From an uncultured bacterium (GTDB lineage Bacteria; Desulfobacterota; Desulfovibrionia; Desulfovibrionales; Desulfovibrionaceae): 5,275 bases of DNA. Under the pieces are notes generated by a model, which had not been told where the DNA came from, made no database searches, and was given only the letters and a program-made list of their open reading frames with translations. The DNA lies in contig CAJMRA010000198.1 of NCBI GenBank assembly GCA_905215675.1, forward strand, positions 1 to 5,275. The letters are read 5' to 3'. A program made the translations under genes and the position numbers. Each line of letters opens with the position of its first letter. The first letter of the stretch is position 1. This document shows, one piece after another, positions 1 through 5,251 of the stretch.

Positions 1-127
1 GGAGCATTTTTAGTTTGAAATGCCGCGCATTTCAAACCATACGGCCCGAAGCGGGCGGAAAAAGCGCGTTTTTTCCGTTCGCTTCGGGCCGCCTCGCGTT
101 TTCCCTTTTTCAAAAAAAAATGCTCTA
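1..127. repeat. Dispersed structured repeat, copy 1 (long form)
   Basis: Terminal inverted repeats bound this element: GAGCATTTTT (2-11) is the exact reverse complement of 116-125. Inside are two hairpins. The first is a perfect 11-bp stem, GTTTGAAATGC (13-23) with 27-37, around a CGC loop. The second has a 12-bp GC-rich stem (42-53 with 80-91), two G-T positions (54-55 with 78-79) and a further 8 bp (56-63 with 70-77) around a 6-base loop, about 22 pairs in all. The same left end, first hairpin, linker ACCATACGGCC and right end recur at 840-920, and the left end recurs at 5252-5275. The left edge is at or just outside the window start, so the true boundary is uncertain. It resembles a small non-autonomous palindromic element. 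It could also act as a terminator, because the second hairpin is followed on the plus strand by T-rich sequence (99-110). Confidence 0.8.
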
Positions 128-769
128 CGGTTCCTGCGCGGCAAATTCCGCGCACAGGCGGCGAAAGAGTTCGTCCATGTTTTCGATGGCGGTCAGACGC
201 CAGCGGGAGCCCTGTTTTTCCACGCGGCCCAGCAGGCTGTATGTCTGCTGATTGCCGCCGTCGAGAAGATCAAAGGCCACGAGCCACGCGCCGTCATCGC
301 CCCGGATGGCGGGCGACACATGGATAATCTGCTTGCGTCCCATGGAAACATCGGCAAACAGGGGCGCAAGCATGCCCTGCGCGGCGGGCGCATCGGCGAC
401 CTTTTTACCGGCAAAGGCTCCCGAAGCAATGCCGTTGCGCACGAAGGCCGCCGTTTCCCGTATGAGCAGCTGCCGCGCCGCCGCCATATTGGAAAGCGGC
501 GAAAACATCAGCGACAGTACCGGCGGCACGTTTTCCCCGCCCCGGGACGAAGCCTCGGCCACCACGCCCACGGCGTGATCCAGCACCTTTTCCGTATCCA
601 CGGCCTTGTCGAAGGCGCGCACATCGGCGGCGTCGACAGCGTCACGCACGGCCAGAATGCAGGCGCGCGCCTGCGCGGCATCGGAAGCCGTCGCCGTTGC
701 CGCGCCGCCCGCAAGGCAGAACCAGAGAACCAGCACGCCTGTCCAGCCGCATTTCACATATCGATTCAT
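125..769 (-). CDS. Putative exported protein of unknown function
   Basis: This gene encodes a 214-residue protein that I do not recognise with confidence. The ATG at 769-767 is chosen over an in-frame upstream start at 880 because GGAGG (777-781 on the minus strand) sits 7 bases upstream, and because the protein then begins with a good signal peptide: MNRYVK, then a hydrophobic stretch over about residues 8-26, then an Ala-rich cleavage region (likely ATA|SD after residue 28). The cysteine at residue 18 follows Leu-Trp-Phe, which is not a lipobox, so a soluble periplasmic protein is more likely than a lipoprotein. The mature part has a helical, acidic/Ala-rich start (residues 30-75) and a probable beta-rich end (about 145-195). 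Two cysteines remain (37 and 206). The pattern of a short helical repeat followed by strands, with VDTEKVLDHAV near residue 57, faintly recalls DUF2939-type proteins; this is a weak guess. The stop codon TAG (127-125) lies inside the edge of repeat copy 1. A longer opposing reading frame over this region is Arg/His-rich and judged spurious. Confidence 0.72.
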   Translation of the reverse strand: MNRYVKCGWTGVLVLWFCLAGGAATATASDAAQARACILAVRDAVDAADVRAFDKAVDTEKVLDHAVGVVAEASSRGGENVPPVLSLMFSPLSNMAAARQLLIRETAAFVRNGIASGAFAGKKVADAPAAQGMLAPLFADVSMGRKQIIHVSPAIRGDDGAWLVAFDLLDGGNQQTYSLLGRVEKQGSRWRLTAIENMDELFRRLCAEFAAQEP

Positions 770-776
770 TGCCGTT

Positions 777-781
777 CCTCC
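777..781 (-). promoter_or_regulatory. Ribosome binding site of the exported-protein gene
   Basis: GGAGG on the minus strand, within CAGGGAGGAA, lies 7 bases before the ATG at 769. It decides the start codon, because the in-frame upstream ATG at 880 would begin inside repeat copy 2 and put 37 extra residues in front of the signal peptide. Confidence 0.75.
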
Positions 782-839
782 CTGCCGGAGGGATGCTTCG
801 GGAAACAAAAACGGCCCGGCATACCGCTGTCCCGAACGA

Positions 840-920
840 TAGAGCAATTTCAGTTTGAAACGCTGCGCGTTTCCAACCATACGGCCTGTTGTTCACCTTT
901 TTCAAAGGTGAAACGCTCTA
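840..920. repeat. Dispersed structured repeat, copy 2 (short form)
   Basis: This 81-base element starts TAGAGC and ends GCTCTA, so its ends are inverted repeats, with imperfect further pairing (TTTCA at 848-852 with TGAAA at 909-913). The first hairpin pairs 853-863 with 867-877, 10 of 11 pairs, around a TGC loop. The linker ACCATACGGCC follows, as in copy 1. The second hairpin is a perfect 9-bp stem, TTCACCTTT (892-900) with 904-912, loop TTC. It replaces the 22-pair GC-rich stem of copy 1. The right part shares CCTTTTTCAAA with copy 1 before the terminal GCTCTA. The TA at each outer edge could be a TA target duplication, as in Tc1/mariner- or IS630-type elements, but could also be part of the inverted repeat. 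The element lies between the two divergent genes, upstream of the exported-protein gene. Confidence 0.82.
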
Positions 921-938
921 GTCCAAAAAATCGCGTTA

Positions 939-968
939 TCACGACAGTATTGAAAACAAGGATTCCAT
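939..968 (-). other. Possible nine-codon leader ORF or gene-start remnant
   Basis: On the minus strand an ATG (968-966) is preceded by GGAGG (976-980) at a 7-base spacing and followed by nine sense codons (MESLFSILS) and a TGA stop. The ten bases CAGGGAGGAA before it are identical to those before the exported-protein gene, with the same distance to the ATG. It could be a leader peptide, the remains of a deleted gene whose 5' end survived, or chance. Nothing shows that it is translated. Confidence 0.3.
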
Positions 969-1065
969 CGGCATTCCTCCCTGTCAATCCTGCGCGGCGC
1001 GCCGACCGGACGCGCCCGCCCTCAGGCCGGCCACGGAAGCAGTCCGCATTCATGAAATTTACGCG

Positions 1066-1100
1066 ACTATTTTATATGCAATTATTTTACTATATTATAC
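1066..1100. promoter_or_regulatory. AT-rich divergent promoter / operator candidate
   Basis: This is the core of the AT-rich island between the divergent genes. On the minus strand it contains a perfect TATAAT (1099-1094); on the plus strand TATTAT (1093-1098) or TATACA (1096-1101) could serve as a -10. No good -35 is visible for any of them, so the exact promoter is uncertain. Two near-identical 12-mers, ACTATTTTATAT (1066-1077) and ACTATATTATAC (1089-1100), lie in direct orientation 23 bases apart, about two helical turns, which would suit a tandem binding site for a regulator. A molybdate or tungstate regulator is possible from gene context only. Confidence 0.42.
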
Positions 1101-1161
1101 AAATTGTGAAAAAAAGTAGTTATGATTTTCCAGCGATACCCCTTGACCTCGCGCCCCAAAA

Positions 1162-1209
1162 GGGAGCATCCTGAAAGCAACTCCCGAACAAGGTTCTTTC
1201 GTGCGGGAG
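1162..1209 (+). promoter_or_regulatory. Leader with mutually exclusive short stems
   Basis: CTCCC at 1181-1185 can pair with the upstream GGGAG (1162-1166). Alternatively CTCCCG (1181-1186) can pair with the downstream CGGGAG (1204-1209). Only one pairing is possible at a time. A small GAAC/GTTC stem (1186-1189 with 1193-1196) lies in the loop of the second form. The element ends 15 bases before the ribosome binding site of the MoCF gene. The stems are only 5-6 bp, so a switch is a suggestion. I do not recognise the Moco riboswitch consensus here. Confidence 0.25.
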
Positions 1210-1223
1210 AAGTCGCGCAGCAC

Positions 1224-1228
1224 AGGAG
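1224..1228 (+). promoter_or_regulatory. Ribosome binding site of the molybdopterin-binding protein gene
   Basis: AGGAG sits 5 bases before the ATG at 1234. It favours that ATG over the in-frame GTG at 1201, which would add 11 residues, is preceded by no comparable Shine-Dalgarno, and would overlap the leader stem. Confidence 0.8.
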
Positions 1229-1233
1229 AACAC

Positions 1234-2250
1234 ATGAAAACCATTCCGGTGGCAGAGGCAGTGGGCACGGTACTGTGCCACGATATCACCCGCATTGAGC
1301 CGGGGGGCGAAAAAGGCCCCGTCTTCCGCAAGGGGCATATAGTACAGGAGGAAGATATCCCCGTATTGCTGAGCGTGGGCAAGGAGCATCTCTACGTGGT
1401 CGCGCCCGAGGAAGGGATGCTGCATGAGGATGACGCCGCCGCGCGTATCGCGCACGCCGTGGTCGGCAGGAACCTCGCGCTCACGACGCCGAAGGAAGGA
1501 CGTATCAACTTTCAGGCGCAATGTCAGGGGCTGCTGCGGGTGGACGTGCCCGCGTTAAGCCGCGTCAACGCCTTTCCCGACGTGGCCCTGGCGACCCTGC
1601 ACACCATGCAGGAGGTACAAAAGGGACAGGCGGTGGGCGGCACACGCATCATTCCCCTGTTCATCGAGGAAGAAAAGATTGCCGCGCTGGAAAGGGAAGC
1701 GACCGCTCCCGTCATCGACGTGCTGCCCTTCCGATCGTTGCGGGTCGGCATCGTCACCACGGGCAGCGAAGTCTTTCACGGGCGCATCAAGGACGGTTTC
1801 GGGCCGGTGCTGCGCAAGAAATTCGCGGCCCTCGGCTGCACGGTGACGGGACAGCGCATCGTGAACGACGACATCGGGATGATCAGCGCCGCCATACGGA
1901 GCTTCATCGACGAGGGCGTCGGGATGGTGGCCTGCACGGGCGGCATGTCCGTGGACCCCGACGATCGCACGCCCGCGGCCATTCGCGCGGCGGGCGGCGT
2001 GGTGGAAAGCTACGGCGCGCCCATGTTTCCCGGGGCTATGTTCCTGCTTGCCCATATCGGCGACGTGCCGGTGCTGGGCCTGCCCGGCTGCGTCATGTAC
2101 CACAAGGCCAGCATCTTCGACATGATTGTGCCCCGTCTGCTGGCGGACGTGCCCGTAACGCGCGCGGATATTGCCGCGCTCGGGCACGGCGGTTTCTGCA
2201 GCGGCTGCCCGGAATGCCGTTATCCCCTGTGCGGCTTCGGTAAATACTAA
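1234..2250 (+). CDS. Molybdopterin-binding protein (MoCF domain) with C-terminal Cys4 motif
   Basis: This gene encodes a 338-residue cytoplasmic protein related to the molybdopterin-binding domain of MoeA, MogA and CinA (MoCF_biosynth). The N-terminal part (about 1-165, starting MKTIPVAEAVGTVLCHDI) resembles proteins annotated only as 'molybdopterin-binding protein' in Desulfovibrio and clostridia. The MoCF domain spans about 169-305: the nucleotide/pterin loop TTGSE (175-179), FGPVLRKK (189-196), the signature CTGGMSVDPDD (234-244, the TGGxS...DD motif) and LGLPGCVMY (281-289). The tail has four cysteines, C322, C325, C328 and C333, in a Cx2Cx2Cx4C spacing that suggests a metal or iron-sulfur site. 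It lacks the full multi-domain length of MoeA (about 400 residues), so it is probably not the housekeeping molybdenum insertase. It lies 146 bases upstream of the Mo enzyme gene in the same direction, so a role in delivering, modifying or sensing Moco for Mop is a reasonable inference, not shown. The family call is firm; the exact function is unknown. Confidence 0.88.
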   Translation: MKTIPVAEAVGTVLCHDITRIEPGGEKGPVFRKGHIVQEEDIPVLLSVGKEHLYVVAPEEGMLHEDDAAARIAHAVVGRNLALTTPKEGRINFQAQCQGLLRVDVPALSRVNAFPDVALATLHTMQEVQKGQAVGGTRIIPLFIEEEKIAALEREATAPVIDVLPFRSLRVGIVTTGSEVFHGRIKDGFGPVLRKKFAALGCTVTGQRIVNDDIGMISAAIRSFIDEGVGMVACTGGMSVDPDDRTPAAIRAAGGVVESYGAPMFPGAMFLLAHIGDVPVLGLPGCVMYHKASIFDMIVPRLLADVPVTRADIAALGHGGFCSGCPECRYPLCGFGKY

Positions 2251-2396
2251 CCCTGCTTGCGGAGGCAGTCCCCACCCCGATTCTTTTGCCCATACATCTT
2301 TCCCCCGCCTCGTCGCGCAATTGAGGCCGGAGAGAGTTCACCCACCTTCGGACCGGACATCATGCGGGTTCCGGTCCCTTCACCCAGGAGGTTCGC
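2251..2396 (+). promoter_or_regulatory. Intergenic leader of mop with stem-loop before the RBS
   Basis: This 146-base gap between the MoCF gene and mop is long for a simple operon junction. It has a small stem right after the stop codon (2253-2258 with 2263-2268, one G-T pair), a weak stem 2307-2311 with 2323-2327, and a perfect 8-bp stem GGACCGGA (2350-2357) with TCCGGTCC (2370-2377), loop of 12 bases. The last ends 8 bases before the AGGAGG of mop. I see no clear sigma70 or sigma54 promoter and no terminator-like U tract, so read-through from the upstream gene is likely. A role for the leader in expression or RNA processing is possible. Confidence 0.4.
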
Positions 2397-5123
2397 ATGT
2401 TCGTAAAGACGCTTATGGTCAACGGCGTTGCCCGTCAGGTGCTCGTCAATGCCGACGACGTTCTCGCCAATGTGCTGCGCGATCAGCTCAAGCTCACCAG
2501 CGTGAAGCTCGGCTGTGAAAAGGGCCATTGCGGCGCCTGTTCCATCATCATGAACGGCAAGCTGGTTCGCAGCTGCGTCGTAAAGATGAAACGCGTTGAA
2601 GACAACGCCGAGATCATGACGCTGGAAGGTCTGGGCACGCCCGATCATCTGCATCCCCTGCAGGAAGCCTGGATTTTCCACGGCGCGGCCCAGTGCGGTT
2701 TCTGCACGCCCGGCTTCATCCTGTCCGCCAAGAGCCTGCTGGATCACAATCCCAAGCCCACGCGCGAGGAAGTGCGCGACTGGTTCCAGAAAAACCGCAA
2801 CGTCTGCCGCTGCACCGGGTACATTCCGCTGGTGGACGCCGTCATGGACGCCGCCGCCGTCATGCGCGGCGACAAGGATATTGAGGAAATCCGCTACAAG
2901 CTGCCCGCCGACGGCCGCGCCTTCGGTTCGCGCCTGCCCCGTCCCAGCGCCGTCGCCAAGGTGACCGGCACCGCCGAATACGGCGCCGACGCCGCCGTGC
3001 GCATGCCCGCCGGGACGCTGCATCTCGCCCTGGCGCAGGCCAGGGTGTCCCACGCCCTGATCAAGGGCATCGACACGTCCGAAGCCGAAAAGATGCCCGG
3101 CGTGTACCGCGTGCTGACGCACAAGGACGTCAAGGGCAAGAACCGCATCACCGGCCTGATCACCTTCCCCGACAACAAGGGCGACGGCTGGGATCGTCCC
3201 ATTCTCAATGACGAAAAGGTGTTCCAGTACGGCGACGCGCTGGCCATCGTCTGCGCCGATACCGAATGCAACGCCCGCGCCGCCGCCGAAAAGGTGAAGT
3301 TCGATCTGGAGCCCCTGCCCGAATACATGAACGCCATGGACGCCATGGCGCCGGACGCCATCGAAATCCATCCCGGCACGCCCAATATCTATTACGAACC
3401 CCACATCGAAAAGGGCGAGGACACCAAACCCTTCTTTGACGACCCCGACAACGTGGTGGTGGAAGACAGCTTCTACACCCAGCGCCAGCCCCATCTGAAC
3501 ATCGAACCCGACGTGGGCTACGGCTACCTGAATGATCAGGGGCAGCTCGTCATTCATTCCAAGTCCATCGGTCTGCATCTGCACGGTCTCATGATTGCTC
3601 CCGGTCTGGGTCTCGAATTCGGCAAGGACCTGATCATGGTGCAGAACACCACCGGCGGCACCTTCGGTTACAAGTTCAGCCCCACCATGGAAGCCCTCAT
3701 CGGCGTGGCCGTTCTGGCGACCGGCCGTCCCTGCCACCTGCGCTACAACTATGAACAGCAGCAGCAGTACACCGGCAAGCGTTCGCCCTTCTGGACGACC
3801 GTCCGCATGGCCGCCGACAAGAAAACCGGCAAGATCAAGGCCATGGAAACCGACTGGACCTGCGACCACGGCCCCTACTCCGAATTCGGCGACCTGCTGA
3901 CCCTGCGCGGCGCGCAGTTCATCGGCGCGGGCTACGGCATTCCGAACATTCGCGGCAACGGACGCACCGTCGCCACCAACCATGCCTGGGGCGCGGCCTT
4001 CCGCGGCTACGGCGGTCCCGAATCGGAATTCCCCTCCGAAGTGCTGATGGACGAACTGGCCGAAAAGCTGGGCATGGATCCTTTCGATCTGCGCGAAATC
4101 AACTGCTACAAGGAAGGCGACACCACGCCTACCGGCCAGAAGCCCGAAGTCATCAACCTGCCCACCATGTTCAAGGCCCTGCGGCCCAAGTATGAAGCCG
4201 CCAAGGCCAAAGCCAGGGCGGAATCCACCGACGCCGTCAAGCGCGGCGTGGGTCTGGCGCTGGCCGTGTACGGCGCGGGTCTGGACGGCCCGGACTCCTC
4301 CGAAGCGTGGGCCGAACTCAATCCCGACGGCTCCGTGACCATCGGCAGCTCGTGGGAAGATCACGGTCAGGGCGCCGACTCCGGCGCGCAGTGCACCGCC
4401 CATGAGGCCCTGCGTCCGCTCGGCATTCCGGTGGAAAAGATCCGGCTGGTGATGAACGACTCCAGCAAGACCCCCAATTCCGGCCCGGCCGGCGGCTCCC
4501 GCTCGCAGGTCATGACCGGCAATGCCATCCGCGTTGCCTGCGAAATGCTCATCGAAGCCATGCGCAAGCCCGAGGGCGGCTTCTACACCTATGACGAAAT
4601 GAAGGCCGCGGGCCGCGACGTGCATCAGGACGGCAAGTGGACCGCTCCCGCCAAGGATTGCGGCAAGAACTGCCAGGGCGAACCCTTCTGCTGCTACATG
4701 TACGGTCTCTTCATGGCCGAAGTGGCCGTGGAAACGGCCACCGGCAAGACGACCGTGGAAAAGATGACCATGGTTGCCGATATCGGCAAGGTGGTCAACC
4801 GTCTGGTCACCGACGGCCAGCTCTACGGCGGCATCGCCCAGGGCGTCGGTCTGGCGCTCAGCGAAGACTACGAGGACATCAAGAAGCACAGCACCATGGC
4901 CGGAGCCGGTATTCCCTATATCAAGGACATCCCGGACAATATCGAGCTCATCTACGTGGAAACGCCTCGTCCCGACGGCCCCTTCGGCGCGTCCGGCACC
5001 GGCGAAATCCCGTTGTGCGGCCCGCATCCGGCCATCATCAACGCCATCTACAATGCCTGCGGCGCGCGCGTGACGCATCTGCCCGCCTATCCTGAAAAGG
5101 TGCTGGCGGCCATGAAGAAGTAA
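2397..5123 (+). CDS. mop: Molybdenum aldehyde oxidoreductase (xanthine oxidase family)
   Basis: This 908-residue enzyme oxidises aldehydes to carboxylic acids using water-derived oxygen at a Mo-pterin (molybdopterin cytosine dinucleotide in the D. gigas homologue) and passes electrons through two [2Fe-2S] clusters to a cytoplasmic acceptor. It aligns, from memory, along its length with D. gigas Mop (907 residues). Domains: ferredoxin-like cluster domain 1-78 (C40, C45, C48, C60); helical cluster domain 84-157 (C100, C103, C137, C139); linker to about 196; Mo1 domain about 197-584; Mo2 domain 585-908. Active-site features present: GGTFGYKF (F423, G424, F427), FRGYG (R536, Y538), GPAGGSR (696-702), Q808, and the catalytic glutamate E870 in GTGE. 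Substrate-tunnel residues known from D. gigas also match (F497, L500, Y625, L629). No FAD domain and no signal peptide are seen, so it is a single-chain cytoplasmic enzyme. AGGAGG (2386-2391) sits 5 bases before the ATG. Oddities: a Cys cluster at C755, C759, C765, C766, beside a two-residue deletion relative to D. gigas, and GGPE (539-542) where D. gigas has GAPQ. The large open frame opposite it is a codon-bias shadow. Confidence 0.96.
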   Translation: MFVKTLMVNGVARQVLVNADDVLANVLRDQLKLTSVKLGCEKGHCGACSIIMNGKLVRSCVVKMKRVEDNAEIMTLEGLGTPDHLHPLQEAWIFHGAAQCGFCTPGFILSAKSLLDHNPKPTREEVRDWFQKNRNVCRCTGYIPLVDAVMDAAAVMRGDKDIEEIRYKLPADGRAFGSRLPRPSAVAKVTGTAEYGADAAVRMPAGTLHLALAQARVSHALIKGIDTSEAEKMPGVYRVLTHKDVKGKNRITGLITFPDNKGDGWDRPILNDEKVFQYGDALAIVCADTECNARAAAEKVKFDLEPLPEYMNAMDAMAPDAIEIHPGTPNIYYEPHIEKGEDTKPFFDDPDNVVVEDSFYTQRQPHLNIEPDVGYGYLNDQGQLVIHSKSIGLHLHGLMIAPGLGLEFGKDLIMVQNTTGGTFGYKFSPTMEALIGVAVLATGRPCHLRYNYEQQQQYTGKRSPFWTTVRMAADKKTGKIKAMETDWTCDHGPYSEFGDLLTLRGAQFIGAGYGIPNIRGNGRTVATNHAWGAAFRGYGGPESEFPSEVLMDELAEKLGMDPFDLREINCYKEGDTTPTGQKPEVINLPTMFKALRPKYEAAKAKARAESTDAVKRGVGLALAVYGAGLDGPDSSEAWAELNPDGSVTIGSSWEDHGQGADSGAQCTAHEALRPLGIPVEKIRLVMNDSSKTPNSGPAGGSRSQVMTGNAIRVACEMLIEAMRKPEGGFYTYDEMKAAGRDVHQDGKWTAPAKDCGKNCQGEPFCCYMYGLFMAEVAVETATGKTTVEKMTMVADIGKVVNRLVTDGQLYGGIAQGVGLALSEDYEDIKKHSTMAGAGIPYIKDIPDNIELIYVETPRPDGPFGASGTGEIPLCGPHPAIINAIYNACGARVTHLPAYPEKVLAAMKK

Positions 5124-5133
5124 CGCCGATCGC

Positions 5134-5169
5134 CCGTGCGCGGACGACGCGTTCGCCGTCCGCGCACGG
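5134..5169 (+). terminator. Strong hairpin after mop (first of two)
   Basis: A perfect 13-bp GC-rich stem, CCGTGCGCGGACG (5134-5146) with 5157-5169, closes a 10-base loop and starts 11 bases after the mop stop codon. It has no following T tract, so on its own it is a weak intrinsic terminator but a good mRNA 3'-end stabiliser or part of a tandem terminator. Confidence 0.55.
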
Positions 5170-5183
5170 CCCGACAACGAACA

Positions 5184-5220
5184 GGGGAGCATCCCGGGGA
5201 TGCTCCCCCTTCGTCGTTCG
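5184..5220 (+). terminator. Probable transcription terminator (second hairpin)
   Basis: A perfect 11-bp stem, GGGGAGCATCC (5184-5194) with 5198-5208, has a 3-base loop and is followed by the pyrimidine/T-rich stretch CTTCGTCGTTCG and then CCTTTCTCCC. Together with the hairpin 14 bases upstream it probably ends the MoCF-mop transcript. The T tract is interrupted, so termination may be partial or depend on both stems. Confidence 0.6.
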
Positions 5221-5251
5221 CCTTTCTCCCGCAAACATGCCGACCGGATAA

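Larger units (their letters stand above)
922..1233. other. Divergent intergenic region with AT-rich promoter island and leader
   Basis: No convincing full-length gene lies here. Bases 922-1050 are mixed in composition and hold a nine-codon mini-ORF on the minus strand (939-968) and a weak GC stem (996-1001 with 1011-1016). Bases of about 1050-1130 are strikingly AT-rich for this GC-rich window and probably hold the promoter(s). Bases of about 1140-1233 form the untranslated leader of the molybdopterin-binding protein gene and contain competing short stems. An open frame that crosses this region on the plus strand comes from the antisense of the exported-protein gene and has no protein-like character. 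Confidence 0.6.

Noticed and set aside
750..769. Lipoprotein signal on the exported protein (Cys18)
   Set aside because: The residues before the cysteine are Leu-Trp-Phe, which do not form a lipobox. An ordinary signal-peptidase I site follows at about residue 28.
840..920. CRISPR-like repeat array
   Set aside because: The three copies are far apart, differ in length and are palindromic elements at gene borders, not regularly spaced short repeats.
996..1016. GC stem GGCGCG/CGCGCC as a terminator
   Set aside because: It is only 6 bp with a 9-base loop, has no T tract on either strand, and lies in a GC-rich stretch where such stems are expected by chance.
1162..1171. GGGAGCATCC shared by the leader and the terminator hairpin at 5185-5194
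   Set aside because: A ten-base match without further flanking similarity. The GAGCAT core also occurs in coding sequence (near 1383), so it is probably chance.
20..1174. A 384-codon plus-strand open frame over the exported-protein gene
   Set aside because: It is Arg/His-rich, runs through both structured repeats and the AT-rich promoter island, and has no ribosome binding site. The opposing minus-strand gene has a signal peptide and a good Shine-Dalgarno.
1201..1233. GTG at 1201 as the start of the MoCF protein
   Set aside because: There is no Shine-Dalgarno at a suitable distance, the added 11 residues (MREKSRSTGEH) do not look like the family, and AGGAG fits the ATG at 1234.
2251..2396. 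Moco or tungsten-cofactor riboswitch before mop
   Set aside because: The gene context invites it, but I cannot match the conserved Moco RNA motif in this leader or in the leader at 1100-1233. An Infernal search with the Rfam Moco model would decide.
2247..5234. A 995-codon open frame on the minus strand opposite mop
   Set aside because: It mirrors the GC-rich codon bias of mop, is very rich in Gly/His/Val/Ala with no recognisable domain, and mop itself has all cofactor and catalytic residues. It is an antisense shadow.
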